Shown in pieces: positions 14,666 to 25,900 of a stretch of 64,000 nucleotides of DNA. The translations under genes and the position numbers were made by a program. Location of the stretch: positions 1,364,001 through 1,428,000 of the forward strand of contig NZ_AP024852.1 of assembly GCF_024346715.1 (NCBI RefSeq). Reading direction: 5' to 3'. The DNA is from Photobacterium swingsii (GTDB taxonomy: Bacteria > Pseudomonadota > Gammaproteobacteria > Enterobacterales > Vibrionaceae). The stretch's first letter is position 1. Each line of letters begins with the position of its first letter. The notes under the pieces were generated by a model. The model searched no databases. It saw only the letters and a list, made by a program, of their open reading frames with translations, and was not told the DNA's origin.

Positions 14666-16174
14666 ATGTCAGAATCATCTGATAATAGATATAAAATGTC
14701 GCTAATGACATTTTTGTTCTTCTCTATTGCTGGCGGTGGCTTTGTACTAAAAGGCATAGTCTCTCAATACACTGATTGGGGGTACAACTCGTGGATTCTT
14801 TATGCGGTTGCTACACTTTGTTACGCTGTCCCTTACGTGTTTATGATCATTGAGTTGTCGTCGCTTGAAAAGATTAAAGACTCTGAGAGTGGCTACCAAA
14901 CATGGCTTAATTTAATTCTCGGTAGGAAGTACGGCTTTATTGCGGGCTTCTTCTATTTCTACGTTAATATTTTTTACTTCGTCGATTTGTTGCCTAACTG
15001 TATTACTTATTTCTTATATACCTTATACAGCGATGTTGAATGGGTAACTAATTTGACCAATCAGATGTGGTTTAAACCTGTCATTAGTATCGCATCGATT
15101 GCACTTTTCTGGTTGGCGACATGGGTATCGATGAAAGGCCCTAAAATGTTGTCGAAGTTACTATCTTTCGCAGGTTATGCTGGCTTCTCGTTAACTATCG
15201 TGTTCTTGGTCTCGGCAGCTTATAAATTGTCGTTTGGTGAAGTGACATTTGACGGACAGGCTGTTGTTCCTCAGTGGATGACAACCATTGATCTTTCATG
15301 GTCACGCATTGCGTCTATGTCTTGGGCATTGCAATCTTTAGGTGGCTTGGAAGCATTAGCTGCATACAAACGAAACATTAAAGGTGGTGAGCGTTCGTTC
15401 CGATTGGCCTTGTTATTAAATGTCGTGATCTTCTCGGCGATCATGCTGCTTTCTGCGGTGATGATGAATATGATCCTGCCAGCAGATCAAGCCGCTGAAT
15501 TAGGCTTACTTTCTGCAATCTATGTAGCATTCCAGCAACTAGGTTTCCCATTATGGTGGACGAACGTGATTGCATTCTTCCTACTCGTTACAACCTTATG
15601 TGGTTCGTTAATGCTGTGGACGGCAGCGCCAGTGAAGATGCTGTTTGTGGATGCACCGAAAGGCATTTTTGGCGACAAGCTATCAGTCGTTAACAACGAA
15701 GGGACGCCAGTAAATGCATTACGTATGCAAGGCATCTTGGTTACCTTTATTCTGATTCTATTTATGGTGGGTCAATTCAGTTCAGACATCAATGAAATCC
15801 TTGTTGCGGTTAAAAACTTAAACGGCGGAGCGGCAACAATCCCTGTGCTGTTCATGGTGATTGGCTACTTAAAACTACGCCTAGATTCAGATAATAAAGA
15901 CTTTAAACGTGATTTTTATTTCTTGGGTAAAGGGAAGTTACTACCTGTATTGGCAGTGGTACCGATGTTGGTGATTTTCCTTGCATCAACCGTAGCCGCT
16001 TTAATTCCTAGCCCTGAGTTGTGGGAAGCAAACTTCCAAGGTTCACTCATTCAAACTATTCTTGGGCCTCTCAGTATCGTAGGTGCATTTGCATATTGTA
16101 GCTACGCGTACAATAAGTGGCGTGCGAAGAACCCGAATGATAATTCGTTATTTAATTTGGTTGGTCAGAACTGA
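14666..16174 (+). CDS. APC-superfamily permease in the beta-galactoside cassette (copy 1)
   Basis: A 502-residue integral membrane protein with about 12 hydrophobic segments. It has the layout of the amino acid/polyamine/organocation family, close to the glutamate/GABA-antiporter and YjeM-like branches. The first helix begins SLMTFLFFSIAGGG, and later blocks include SMSWALQSLGGLEALAAY and TLCGSLMLWTAAPVKMLF. AAAAGGAAA is a good ribosome site. It lies 66 bases after the beta-galactosidase gene, in the same direction, and no other carrier is present in this cassette. By position it would import the galactoside, although the family normally moves amino acids or amines. Substrate unknown. A related permease accompanies the second beta-galactosidase. 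Confidence 0.8.
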   Translation: MSESSDNRYKMSLMTFLFFSIAGGGFVLKGIVSQYTDWGYNSWILYAVATLCYAVPYVFMIIELSSLEKIKDSESGYQTWLNLILGRKYGFIAGFFYFYVNIFYFVDLLPNCITYFLYTLYSDVEWVTNLTNQMWFKPVISIASIALFWLATWVSMKGPKMLSKLLSFAGYAGFSLTIVFLVSAAYKLSFGEVTFDGQAVVPQWMTTIDLSWSRIASMSWALQSLGGLEALAAYKRNIKGGERSFRLALLLNVVIFSAIMLLSAVMMNMILPADQAAELGLLSAIYVAFQQLGFPLWWTNVIAFFLLVTTLCGSLMLWTAAPVKMLFVDAPKGIFGDKLSVVNNEGTPVNALRMQGILVTFILILFMVGQFSSDINEILVAVKNLNGGAATIPVLFMVIGYLKLRLDSDNKDFKRDFYFLGKGKLLPVLAVVPMLVIFLASTVAALIPSPELWEANFQGSLIQTILGPLSIVGAFAYCSYAYNKWRAKNPNDNSLFNLVGQN

Positions 16175-16206
16175 TCTAGCTTAAAAGCATTACGGATTTA
16201 ACAGCC

Positions 16207-16238
16207 AATGCCGTCCACTTTAGTGCGCGGCATTTTTT
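16207..16238 (+). terminator. Terminator after the permease gene
   Basis: AATGCCG / CGGCATT with an inner CACT / AGTG stem, followed by six T. It ends the beta-galactosidase-permease unit. Confidence 0.8.
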
Positions 16239-16325
16239 CAATACTTTTATTGGCTCCCTTTGTACCTAGTTTGTCGTGTGGTGACAAAATGCTTTACTGC
16301 CAACTATTACAATCGTAACTCTGAC

Positions 16326-16585
16326 TCAAAATTGCAGATTTTGTCTTGTCAGTAAGAAGTTTTTCTCAATCGTTGAGAACACCTCAGATAACCTTTTTCC
16401 TTTCCGTACAACACCTAAAATTTCATTACCAATCTGATTAATTCTGTTCGCAGCCGTGTTAATCACATTGGCCTGTTGGCTGATTTCATTATTCAGCACA
16501 ATGATGAAAAATCGAATAAGAACATAGCAATAAGCAGCAAGATAACAGTGGTGACAACACCACAACAGTAGCGGCCTATTTTCAT
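16326..16585 (-). pseudogene. Frameshifted small membrane protein remnant
   Basis: Reading the minus strand from the ATG at 16585 gives a start and hydrophobic segment (MKIGRYCCGVVTTVILLLIA). The frame meets a stop at 16493-16495. A +1 shift near a T5 run continues into an uninterrupted helical stretch (EISQQANVINTAANRIN) ending at a stop at 16326. Joined, these give roughly 85 residues: a membrane anchor plus an amphipathic helix resembling the region after the first helix of chemotaxis receptors or sensor kinases. The start is only 19 bases from the divergent lipoprotein gene. The call as a decayed gene is an inference; it could also be a chance arrangement. Confidence 0.35.
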
Positions 16586-16604
16586 TTGTCGTAGGGGTGA
16601 TGAC

Positions 16605-17618
16605 ATGAAAAAAATAATAGTGATGATGCTCACCATGTTTGTGGTGGTTGGGTGTGGCGGGTCTGATGGTGACTCTGATGGTGGGGGAGCGGCGGTGAAT
16701 GCCGGTGATGGTGCACCAGCTTCCGTTCAAGTGCCAGTCTCTGCTGATGTTGCAGAGTCACCAGCACCTGAAACACCAACAGATAAAGATGTCTCTAAAG
16801 TCTGTGTGGCGATTGACGGTATGACCTTCATTAATAACTTAGGTGATGTTGTTCATTGGACACCTGAGTCGTTTGAGCAGACAGCAAGTTCAGAAGATTG
16901 TGTACCAGTAGATGGTGATATTCCTGTTGATGGTGACGGGAATCCAATGTTTGTTGTTCTGAATTTAACGGACTTAACCGGTGTTGATTTGGTGCGTTTA
17001 TTAGAAGACAAACTTATGCTGGCCGGTGACTATGTATCGGTAGCGCTATCGACGATTGACCAAGGCGGTTACGGCGATATTTTGGATACGCCATACTCAC
17101 ATGTTCGCGATATTTTCGGTGATTTAAAGCCACTTAACATTGCGGATGAATTAACGTTTGAAGGGCTGAACCTAAACTTTGATGTGCCACAAACGATCAC
17201 ACTCGCTTTTGACTTACGTAACATGCTCCAGCTCAAAGAAGATGCGTATGAGATGAAGGATAGAGGTCTTCGTATTGTTAACAATAATGAAGCAGGGAAC
17301 ATCATAGGGAATATCAATCCATCAGCGTGTGCCTCTTCAATGGTTGATGCGTACATTTACTTGTATGAAACACATGGCGAGACTGGTGGTGAATCAAATT
17401 ATGGTGATATGGGGTCAGAAAATCCGCCTGTACTAACAGCGAAAGTGAGTAAAGAAAATACTTACGAGTTCAAGCATATCCCATCGGGTGACTATGACTT
17501 GACCTTGGTATGTAACGGTTTGTTTGACTTACCTGATGTTGTTAACGATGTACTGAATGTCGACTCAAGCCAAAAAGGGTACTCGGTAGGTAAAGATGTA
17601 CTGAGCATTGATTTCTAA
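16605..17618 (+). CDS. DUF4382-like lipoprotein, function unknown
   Basis: 337 residues. It has a type II signal peptide with lipobox (MFVVVGCGG, Cys17), then an Asp/Gly/Ala/Pro-rich linker to about residue 65. The C-terminal portion has short conserved-looking motifs, such as LNLTDLTGVDLVRLLEDKLMLAGDY followed by a carboxypeptidase-regulatory-like beta domain (TYEFKHIPSGDYDLTLVC). This layout fits DUF4382 lipoproteins, which are common in Vibrionaceae, but the function is not known. A GGGGTGA ribosome site precedes the ATG. It stands alone, between the permease terminator and its own terminator. Confidence 0.7.
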   Translation: MKKIIVMMLTMFVVVGCGGSDGDSDGGGAAVNAGDGAPASVQVPVSADVAESPAPETPTDKDVSKVCVAIDGMTFINNLGDVVHWTPESFEQTASSEDCVPVDGDIPVDGDGNPMFVVLNLTDLTGVDLVRLLEDKLMLAGDYVSVALSTIDQGGYGDILDTPYSHVRDIFGDLKPLNIADELTFEGLNLNFDVPQTITLAFDLRNMLQLKEDAYEMKDRGLRIVNNNEAGNIIGNINPSACASSMVDAYIYLYETHGETGGESNYGDMGSENPPVLTAKVSKENTYEFKHIPSGDYDLTLVCNGLFDLPDVVNDVLNVDSSQKGYSVGKDVLSIDF

Positions 17619-17660
17619 TGCAGAGCAATAAAAGCTAACGAAGAGATACCGCGAATACTA

Positions 17661-17691
17661 ACGCCAGCATACGTGCTGGCGTGTATTTTAT
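17661..17691 (+). terminator. Terminator after the lipoprotein gene
   Basis: The stem ACGCCAGC / GCTGGCGT is followed by a T-rich stretch, about 43 bases after the stop. Confidence 0.7.
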
Positions 17692-17928
17692 TCAGCGGAA
17701 ATTCAGAACAAGAGTTCTACAATAGTCACTTATGTGCGATCTACCTCTCATTACTAGCACTTTATTTCCTTTCCTGTTTCGGTAATAACTTACTGACCAC
17801 GCAAGTATAACTCTATATTGCCTTCATAACTGTACAAGCAAGTCTATATTATATTGGTTGTTTTTTAATCACTCGACCGTTAAATTCGTTGCCAAGATTT
17901 AGAGTGAAGCAACTTGAGAGAACGTTTT

Positions 17929-18723
17929 ATGCCAGCAGTTATGACTTTAAAAAATGTTGTTATCGGTGCGATGTTTGGTTTAGCCGCAACAGGATATGGG
18001 ATCACATCAGCACATGCTTCTGTAACAACAGCACCAGACAACCATTTATTATCCACTCTTAAGTATGTTGAACTTGAAGCTGAGCAAGGCGATAAAAATA
18101 TGCAGTTGTTTCTTGGTCGTGCATATATTGAAGGCAGCAACGGTCTAAAAGCCGATCCACTGAAAGGTATGTACTGGCTTAAGAAGGCAGCAGCAGATAC
18201 ACCTGAAGTTCAAGCAATGATTGGTGATTTATTCAAGAATGGTCGTGGTCTACCGCGTGATAATCAACAAGCGGTTGAATGGTATACCAAAGCAGCGAAT
18301 GAAGGCTCTGTACAAGCAATGATTGAGCTGGGCCATTATTATGTGTCAGGTGGAGGTACAGGTAAGACTGATTGTGCGAACGCCATTAAGTGGTTTAACG
18401 ATGCATCAAATGCAGGTTCGATGGATTCTAAGCGTAACCTTGTATGGTTATACGCTACTTGCTCAGATGAAGAACAGCGAGATGGAGAGCGTGCGCTTAA
18501 GTTAGCAAAACAAATCATTAAGCGCACTGCGTCAAATGATGCGAGCGATTACGATAACCTAGCAGCAGCATACGCAGCATGCGGTGAATTTAACGATGCT
18601 GTTAAAGCACAACAGGTTGCCTTGAGTAAACTCGAAGATAAAGACAACCAGCGTATTGCAAAATTTTCGCAACGCTTAGAGCTCTATAAACAGCATCAAA
18701 CCATTTATAGCGCATCGCTATAA
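17929..18723 (+). CDS. Secreted Sel1-repeat (TPR-like) protein
   Basis: 264 residues. An N-terminal signal sequence (hydrophobic residues 8-26, cleavage near SAHAS) predicts export to the periplasm. At least three Sel1-like repeats follow, for example FLGRAYIEGSNGLKADPLKGMYWLKKAA, LFKNGRGLPRDNQQAVEWYTKAA and LGHYYVSGGG...AIKWFNDAS. The C-terminal half contains TPR-like helices (NLAAAYAACGEFNDAVKAQ). Such proteins act as adaptors for protein-protein contacts; no partner is evident here. A TTG at 17914 is in frame, but the ATG at 17929 after GAGAGAAC is the better start. A terminator follows. Confidence 0.75.
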   Translation: MPAVMTLKNVVIGAMFGLAATGYGITSAHASVTTAPDNHLLSTLKYVELEAEQGDKNMQLFLGRAYIEGSNGLKADPLKGMYWLKKAAADTPEVQAMIGDLFKNGRGLPRDNQQAVEWYTKAANEGSVQAMIELGHYYVSGGGTGKTDCANAIKWFNDASNAGSMDSKRNLVWLYATCSDEEQRDGERALKLAKQIIKRTASNDASDYDNLAAAYAACGEFNDAVKAQQVALSKLEDKDNQRIAKFSQRLELYKQHQTIYSASL

Positions 18724-18766
18724 AGCGGATTTTAAACCTACTCATTGCCAGCTGACGACTTTTATC

Positions 18767-18795
18767 AAAGCCACCGTTTTTACGGTGGCTTTTTC
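18767..18795 (+). terminator. Terminator after the Sel1-repeat gene
   Basis: The stem AAAGCCACCG / CGGTGGCTTT with a T-run. Confidence 0.8.
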
Positions 18796-18970
18796 ATATC
18801 CTGTTGTTTCGTTAACCCTACCAATACGAGTAAATCTTCACTGTTAATGTGATGCAAGCAGAATTATTTGCGTGCCACTCAGTTGTTCAGAATTCCTTAA
18901 CTATACTTTCGTAGATAGGCCACCTCTCTATTACATCTAAAGAGGTAGGTGATTAAAAAAGGATGTGAGC

Positions 18971-19144
18971 ATGAGCAACCAAGAACCGCTAAAAGAAGAA
19001 GAACGTGGCAAGTACGAATGGCGATCATTTATCTTTATCACGGTTTTTCTTTTTCCTATCTTAGCTATCGCCCTTGTCGGTGGATATGGCTTTATTGTTT
19101 GGATGTTACAAGTCTTTTTCCTTGGCCCCCCAGGTCACGGCTAA
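18971..19144 (+). CDS. torE: TorE, small membrane subunit of the TMAO respiratory system
   Basis: A 57-residue gene. It encodes a charged N-terminus (SNQEPLKEEERGKYEWRSF), one transmembrane helix (about residues 20-45) and a Gly/Pro-rich end (FFLGPPGHG). Size, the EWRSFIF motif before the helix and the position before torC identify it as the NapE/TorE family. Members accompany periplasmic nitrate or TMAO reductases, but their role is unclear. AAGGA eight bases before the ATG is a good ribosome site. It is the first gene of torE-torC-torA; a 36-base gap separates it from torC. Confidence 0.8.
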   Translation: MSNQEPLKEEERGKYEWRSFIFITVFLFPILAIALVGGYGFIVWMLQVFFLGPPGHG

Positions 19145-19180
19145 CTTTCCCATTCACAGTAAACGACAAGGTAGGTCATT

Positions 19181-20365
19181 ATGATGAGTTTGATTAAAAA
19201 ACTGTGGATGACGTTTTGGCGTCCAGCAGTTCATATTAGCCTCGGTGTACTAACACTCGGTGGCTTTATTGCTGGTGTGATTTTTTGGGGCGGGTTTAAC
19301 ACTGCCCTTGAGCACACCAACACAGAAGAGTTTTGTATTGGCTGTCATGAAATGCGTGACAATGTATACGTAGAATTACAGTCAACGGTTCACTGGTCGA
19401 ATCATTCAGGCGTTCGGGCAACGTGCCCAGATTGCCACGTTCCACATAACTGGACAGATAAAATTGCACGTAAAATGCAGGCCAGTAAAGAGGTCTTTGG
19501 GGCCATTTTTGGCACGATAGATACGCGCGAAAAGTTCTTAGAAAAACGCCTTGAATTAGCAAACCATGAATGGAAACGGTTTGCCGCTAATGGCTCGATG
19601 GAGTGTAAAAGCTGTCATAACTACGACAGCATGGACTGGGACCTTATGTCTGATCGCGCCCGCTCACAAATGAAGCAAGCGGCTGAACGTGACCAAAGTT
19701 GTCTTGATTGCCATAAAGGGATAGCCCACCAATTACCAGGTAACATGGAAGCCTCTGGTGGCATGGTGGATCAACTGGTTGCTAAAGCACAGAACACCCA
19801 ATACTCCGAAGGTAATAACTACTTCAGTGTACGTTTCCTCCCTATGTTTGAGGATGAAGCCATGACTAAGGATGGTGGGCAACTTAACCCAGCATCCGAA
19901 GTGAAAGTGGTGGCGGTAAAAGACAATGCGATTCAAGTTGAAATTAATGGCTGGCGTAAAACGAAAGGTTTTGGCCGAGTGATTAATGAAGATTTTGGTA
20001 TGAATATACCTACGGCGGCACTCAGCAAAGAGGCGGCACAGAGCGAGAGTTTAGTCGAGAAATTTGAAGAGAAAGAAGATGATTTAACAGGCTTACCTTG
20101 GCAGCGTGTATCGGTGAAACTGTGGATGCCAAAAGAATCCATGCTAGCCAATGTTGATGAAATCTGGAGTGAAACAAAATCGGCGTACAACACCAACTGT
20201 AGTGTGTGTCACACCCAACCAGAGGAAGCGCATTTCGATGCCAACACATGGCCGGGCATGTTTAACGGTATGCTAGCGTTTGTGAACCTGGATCATGATA
20301 GTGAAGCCTTGGTATTGAAATATCTTCAAAAACATTCATCAGATTTCGCTGATGGTCATCATTAG
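19181..20365 (+). CDS. torC: Pentaheme c-type cytochrome TorC
   Basis: 394 residues. A membrane anchor (residues 17-37) is followed by a NapC/NirT-type tetraheme domain. Its CxxCH sites begin at Cys52, Cys82, Cys142 and Cys174. A C-terminal domain carries a fifth site at Cys340 (CSVCH). This architecture distinguishes TorC from the four-heme NapC. It takes electrons from menaquinol and passes them to periplasmic TorA. The gene lies between torE and torA; the ATG at 19184 is an alternative start. Confidence 0.93.
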   Translation: MMSLIKKLWMTFWRPAVHISLGVLTLGGFIAGVIFWGGFNTALEHTNTEEFCIGCHEMRDNVYVELQSTVHWSNHSGVRATCPDCHVPHNWTDKIARKMQASKEVFGAIFGTIDTREKFLEKRLELANHEWKRFAANGSMECKSCHNYDSMDWDLMSDRARSQMKQAAERDQSCLDCHKGIAHQLPGNMEASGGMVDQLVAKAQNTQYSEGNNYFSVRFLPMFEDEAMTKDGGQLNPASEVKVVAVKDNAIQVEINGWRKTKGFGRVINEDFGMNIPTAALSKEAAQSESLVEKFEEKEDDLTGLPWQRVSVKLWMPKESMLANVDEIWSETKSAYNTNCSVCHTQPEEAHFDANTWPGMFNGMLAFVNLDHDSEALVLKYLQKHSSDFADGHH

Positions 20366-20384
20366 TGCACAGAGGGATTAAGCT

Positions 20385-22862
20385 ATGTCTCTAAGTCGAC
20401 GTAATTTTTTAAAGGGCCTCGCGACGACCTCAGCTGCGTCAGTGATTGGGCCAAGTTTACTGATGCAAGCAGCCCAAGCAGCAGAAGAGGTTTCACCGTA
20501 TGCTGCAGATGGAGTGTGGAAAGTCTCTGGTTCTCATTGGGGAGCTTTTCGCGCCAAGATTTATAACGGTAAAGTGCAAGAACTGAAAGCACTGGAATTT
20601 GATAAATACCCAACCGACATGCTTAACGGCATCAAGGGGATTATCTACAGTCCATCGCGAGTACGTTACCCTATGGTGCGACTGGATTGGTTGAAAAAGC
20701 ATAAATATAGCGGCGATACGCGGGGCAATAATCGCTTTATTCGCGTGACATGGGATGAAGCGTTAGATTTGTTTTACCAAGAACTGGAACGTGTACAGAA
20801 AGATTATGGCCCGTGGGCGTTGTTAGCTGGGCAAACGGGTTGGCGCCAAACTGGGCAATTCCACAGTTGCACCACGCATATGCAGCGTGCCGTTGGTATG
20901 CACGGTAATTTCATTAAGAAAGTCGGTGACTACTCGACAGGGGCTGGGCAAACCATTTTGCCTTACGTACTTGGCTCAACCGAGGTCTATGCGCAAGGGA
21001 CATCGTGGCCAGAGATCTTAGAGAATACTGATGTCGTGGTTTTGTGGGCCAATGATCCGATCAAGAATACTCAAGTTGGCTGGCAGTGCGAAACACATGG
21101 TTCGTATGGCTATTATGAGCAGATAAAAGAGAAAGTAGCGAAAGGTGAGATCAAAGTGATCTCAGTCGATCCTGTTAAATCGAAAAGCCAGAACTACTTT
21201 AATAGCGATCAGATCTACGTGAACCCCCAATCGGATGTCGCCTTCATGCTGGCGATAGCCCACACCCTGTATAAAGAAGAACTGTATGATAAAAAATTCA
21301 TCGAAACTTATGCGTTAGGTTTTGATGAGTTCATTCCGTATGTCGAAGGTAAAACCAAAGACAAAGTGGAGAAAACACCTGAATGGGCAGAACCAATTTG
21401 TGGTGTTAAAGCCGATGCGATCCGTGAGTTTGCCCGTTTATTGGTGAAAGGGCGTACCCAGCTGATCTTTGGCTGGGCGATTCAACGTCAACAACATGGT
21501 GAGCAACCTTATTGGATGGGCGCGGTATTGGCTGCAATGATAGGCCAAATAGGTTTGCCGGGTGGTGGTGTATCTTATTCCCACCACTATAGTGGGGTCG
21601 GTATTCCACCAACGGGCGCATCAGGTCCAGGCGGCTTCCCTCGTAATGTCGATGAAGGTCAAAAGCCTAAGTGGGATAGCACGGATTTTAAAGGCTATAG
21701 CAGCACGATTCCTGTGGCTCGCTGGATTGATTGTATTTTAGAGCCGGGGAAAGAAATCAAATATAACGGTGCTAAAGTTACGTACCCCGACCCAAAAATG
21801 GTGGTTGTTAGTGGGTGTAACCCGTGGCATCACCACCAAGACCGTAATCGAATGAAAACCGCATTCCAGAAATTGCAAACCGTAGTTACTATCGAATTTG
21901 CATGGACGGCAACTTGTCGTTTCTCAGACATTGTTTTACCAGCGTGTACCCAGTTTGAACGTAACGATATTGACTTATATGGGGCGTATTCAGCCTCTGG
22001 CGTGTTGGCGATGCATAAGCTGGTGGATCCTCTGTATCAATCGAAAACAGATTTTCAAATATTCACCGAGTTATGTGAGCGCTTCGGTCGAGCAAAAGAA
22101 TACACCCGTGGCATGAACGAAATGGAGTGGTTACACCAACTTTATAATGAATGCCGCGAGGCCAACAAAGCCAAGCATAAAATGCCTGAATTTGATGAAT
22201 TCTGGAAAGAAGGTTTGTTTGAATTTGGTGAAGGAACTAACTTTGTTCGTCATGCTGATTTCCGCGAAGATCCTGAGATCAATCCATTAGGGACACCGTC
22301 TGGGTTTATTGAGATCTTTAGCCGTAAAATTGATCGTTACGGTTATGAGCATTGCCAAGGACACCCGATGTGGTTTGAAAAATCAGAGCGTTCACACGGT
22401 GGGCCAAGTTCAGATAAATTTCCTATTTGGTTGCAGTCTTGTCACCCTGATCAGCGATTACATTCACAAATGTGTGAATCAGAAAAATACCGTGAAACCT
22501 ACACAGTCCAAGGACGTGAACCTGTTTATATCAACCCTGAAGATGCCAAAGATCGCGGTATCAGTGATGGCGATATAGTGAGGGTTTATAATGATCGTGG
22601 TCAGCTACTTGCGGGGGCGCGTATATCAGATAATTACCCGCGTGGAGTGATCCGTATTCATGAAGGGGCATGGTATGGCCCTGTAAATGAAAAAGTAGGT
22701 TCGCTTGATACCTATGGTGATCCCAATACGCTCACTCAAGATATTGGCTCTTCCGAATTAGCCCAAGCGACCAGTGCTAACACGGTCATTGTAGAGTTTG
22801 AGAAATTCAAAGGTGAAGCGCCACCAGTGACGTCATTTGGTGGGCCTATATATGTCAGCTGA
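20385..22862 (+). CDS. torA: Trimethylamine N-oxide reductase TorA (molybdoenzyme)
   Basis: 825 residues, DMSO reductase family, with a bis-molybdopterin guanine dinucleotide cofactor. It begins with a twin-arginine signal (SRRNFLKG, then a hydrophobic stretch to AQAAEE). The molybdenum-ligating serine is predicted at Ser184 in GDYSTGAG. Other family blocks are [26 protein letters not shown] and the C-terminal cofactor domain [14 protein letters not shown]. No iron-sulfur cluster motif is seen at the N-terminus, as expected for TorA. It reduces TMAO in the periplasm, receiving electrons from TorC. No torD chaperone or TorTSR genes lie beside it. Confidence 0.93.
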   Translation: MSLSRRNFLKGLATTSAASVIGPSLLMQAAQAAEEVSPYAADGVWKVSGSHWGAFRAKIYNGKVQELKALEFDKYPTDMLNGIKGIIYSPSRVRYPMVRLDWLKKHKYSGDTRGNNRFIRVTWDEALDLFYQELERVQKDYGPWALLAGQTGWRQTGQFHSCTTHMQRAVGMHGNFIKKVGDYSTGAGQTILPYVLGSTEVYAQGTSWPEILENTDVVVLWANDPIKNTQVGWQCETHGSYGYYEQIKEKVAKGEIKVISVDPVKSKSQNYFNSDQIYVNPQSDVAFMLAIAHTLYKEELYDKKFIETYALGFDEFIPYVEGKTKDKVEKTPEWAEPICGVKADAIREFARLLVKGRTQLIFGWAIQRQQHGEQPYWMGAVLAAMIGQIGLPGGGVSYSHHYSGVGIPPTGASGPGGFPRNVDEGQKPKWDSTDFKGYSSTIPVARWIDCILEPGKEIKYNGAKVTYPDPKMVVVSGCNPWHHHQDRNRMKTAFQKLQTVVTIEFAWTATCRFSDIVLPACTQFERNDIDLYGAYSASGVLAMHKLVDPLYQSKTDFQIFTELCERFGRAKEYTRGMNEMEWLHQLYNECREANKAKHKMPEFDEFWKEGLFEFGEGTNFVRHADFREDPEINPLGTPSGFIEIFSRKIDRYGYEHCQGHPMWFEKSERSHGGPSSDKFPIWLQSCHPDQRLHSQMCESEKYRETYTVQGREPVYINPEDAKDRGISDGDIVRVYNDRGQLLAGARISDNYPRGVIRIHEGAWYGPVNEKVGSLDTYGDPNTLTQDIGSSELAQATSANTVIVEFEKFKGEAPPVTSFGGPIYVS

Positions 22863-22886
22863 TGCATTAAGTCAGCAGCAATAAAT

Positions 22887-22914
22887 AAAAGGAGCGAATT
22901 AACGCTCCTTTTTG
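22887..22914. terminator. Bidirectional terminator between torA and the RND gene
   Basis: AAAAGGAGCG / CGCTCCTTTT with T-runs in both directions. It serves two convergent genes. Confidence 0.8.
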
Positions 22915-22931
22915 ATTCTTAACGTTTTAGC

Positions 22932-25900
22932 TTATTCTTCTATCGCCTTGATCCTAAAGAACATGGCATAGAAGAGGGGGATCACAACCAGTGTTAGAAT
23001 TGTTGCAAACAACAAACCAAACATAATGGTGACCGCCATACTCTTGAAGAAAGGGTCAATCAGTAAGGGAGCAACCCCTAAAATGGTGGTTAATGCCCCT
23101 AATAATACTGGCCTTGCTCGACTTAATGATGCGTCGATAATAGCGTGATAAGGCAATTTCCCTTCGCGTATTTCTGCATCGGCTTGGTCTACCAAGACAA
23201 TGGCGTTTTTCACCATCATGCCGATTAAGCTTAAGAAACCTAGTATCGCCATAAATTCAAACGGTGTTTGGAACACAATTAAGCCAACTGTGACGCCAAT
23301 GATCGCCAGTGGTGCTGTTAACCAAATAACCAAGGGCTGGCGAATGGCATTAAACATGAAGATGACGGATAAAATCATCGCTGCAAAACCATAGGGTGCC
23401 GAAATCACTAGTCCTTCATTCGCATCTTTAGATGCCTTGTATTCTCCATACCAAATCAACTCATAACCTGATGGCAGTTCAATGGCTTCGATGCGTGGAC
23501 GAAGCTGATTAAATGCGTCTGCCGTTAATACACCGGGTGCAGGATCGGCTTGAACCAAAATGGTCGGCATTCTATTGATACGACGTAAGATCGCATCTTC
23601 CCAGACGACATCGGTTGATTCAATTAACTGGCTGACTGAGATAAAGCCGCCTGCAACATGGCTATAGACCTCGGTATTTTCAATCGCACGTTGGTGATTA
23701 CGCTCTGCTTCTGGTGAACGCGCCACAATCGGGATCAAGTCATTACCTTCGCGGTAAACACCGACATGACGGCCAGATAGTGTTTGAGCGATAGCTTGAT
23801 TTACCTCTTGGGTGGTTAATCCAACCTGTTGTGCTTTTTGATCTGAGTAACGAGGCCGTAATACAGGCACTTGTTGACGCCAATCATCTTGTACTGCGAT
23901 AAGCTGATCGTCATTGAGCATAATGGCTTTCGCTTGTTCTGCTAGCTGACGTAATACCGCGCTATCAGGGCCTTTAAAACCAGCCTCAATCTTTTTACCG
24001 CCACCGCGGCCTAGCATGAACTTCCAGACTTTGATTGACGCATCTGTGTATTTTTCAGCAAGCTCATCTTGTAGCTCAACCAATAAGGGCGCAATGTTTT
24101 GATAGTCATCAATATCAATTAACAGTTGGCCATAACTTGGGTTACGCGCCTCTGGGGCGTAGGTCAACATAAAGCGCAGGCCGCCACCACCGACAAAACT
24201 GGTGATGTTAGTAATACCAGCTTTTTGCTTAACGTCTTGTTCAATGCTCGCGATGGTTTGCTCGGTACGCTTGATGTCAGAGCCTTGCGGTAAATACACA
24301 TCAACCACAAACTGCGCCCGTTGCGACTCCGGCATAAAGCCAGGCGGAATGTAACGCACGCCATAAATGGACGTAAACAGCACGATTAACAACAAACTTA
24401 AGCTAACCAGCCTATGCTTAATTACCCATGTCAGTAGTTGACGGTAACCATGACTGATCCGTCCAACAGGCGCTTCGGCATCAACGGGTTTGACCTTCAA
24501 AAAGTCATAACACAGCATAGGGGTAATCGTGACAGCAAATACCCAGCTTAAAAGCATAGAGTAGAGGATCACCCAAAACAGTGATCCCGCGTATTCACCC
24601 ATATCTGACGGTGACAAGCCAATCGCACTGAAGGCACAAATGCCCACAACCGTACCGCCTAGCAGTGGCCATTTGGTGGCGTTAACCACATCGGACACTA
24701 TCTCGTCACGGTTATCATCGGGTGTGGTTTGCAGACGCACTAAAATACCGTCAGTGACAACAATCGCATTATCAACCAACATCCCCAGTGCAATGATCAG
24801 CGCACCGAGTGATATGCGCTGCATGGCAATGTCTTCAATCAGCATGATGCACAAAGTGCCAGCAACCGTCAGCAAGAGTACAAACCCAATGATGATGCCA
24901 GAGCGCACACCCATAAACAGCAGCAGTACAATAAAGACAATCGCAACTGCAGCGATTAAGTTATCAATGAAATTAGCTACTGAATCGCGCACCGAATCCG
25001 ACTGCATAGAGATAACATTCATCTCTATGCCTATTGGTCGTTGGTTTTCTAACTCAGCAATACGGGCTTTAACGGCGTCCCCCATATCCACAACATTGCC
25101 GCCCGTTACGTTCGAAATACCAAAACCAACCGCACGTTGACCATTGTATCGAACCATCATGGTGCTAGGTTCTTGGTAATCACGAGTGACGGTTGCAATA
25201 TCGCCTAAACGTAGCACTGCGTTATTGTCACCAAGGCTCACTTGCATATTCATCAGATCATTAAATGAATTGACGTTTGAGCTTGGGATCACTGGAATGC
25301 GCATAGCATCGGTCTCAATGCTGCCAGCAACTGTCACCATGTTTTGCTTTTGCAGCACTTGGTAAACTCTTTCTGCAGATACGCCAAATTTAGCCATGCG
25401 TTCGCCAAACATTTCAACAAAGATGGTCTCTTGGCGCTCGCCTAATGTGGCGGTTTTAGCAACACCGGGTACTAATACTAATTCACGACGTAATTCATCG
25501 ACATAATCTTGCAATTGCTTGTCAGTAAAGCCTTCACCTGTCACGGCAAAAAAGAGGGCATAGACATCAGAAAAGTCATCATTCACTATCGAAGCCCCTG
25601 CGCCTGGTGGTAATTGGCGCTGTACGTCACTGATTTTGCGACGAAGCTTATCCCACACTTGTTGGAGTGCCGCTTGGCTAGTGGCAAACTCAAGTTTGAT
25701 TTCCACCGTGACTTCAGACATGCCTTGTTTAGAGACCGACTTGACTTCTTTTAACTCCTGAAGTGACTGGACTGCGCCTTCAATAATATCTGTGACTTCA
25801 TCAGACACTTCTTGAGCGGTTGCGCCAGAGTAGGGCGTATTGATCACCGCTTGGCGAATCACAAATTCAGGATCTTCGAAGCGCCCTAGCTTTAAGTAGC

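Noticed and set aside
16429..16445. ACCAATCTGATTAA resembling the MITE end
   Set aside because: There is no inverted partner within a few hundred bases, so probably chance.
18880..18900. Possible TorR box (GTTGTTCAGAAT) before torE
   Set aside because: Only one loose match; known tor promoters have several direct repeats, so it is not listed as a site.
18949..19197. 82-residue frame overlapping torE
   Set aside because: It is a different frame with Arg/Tyr-rich junk sequence. The torE frame at 18971-19144 has family features.
24640..25140. 166-residue plus-strand frame inside the RND gene
   Set aside because: A Ser/Thr/Ile-rich shadow of the opposite strand; no start context.
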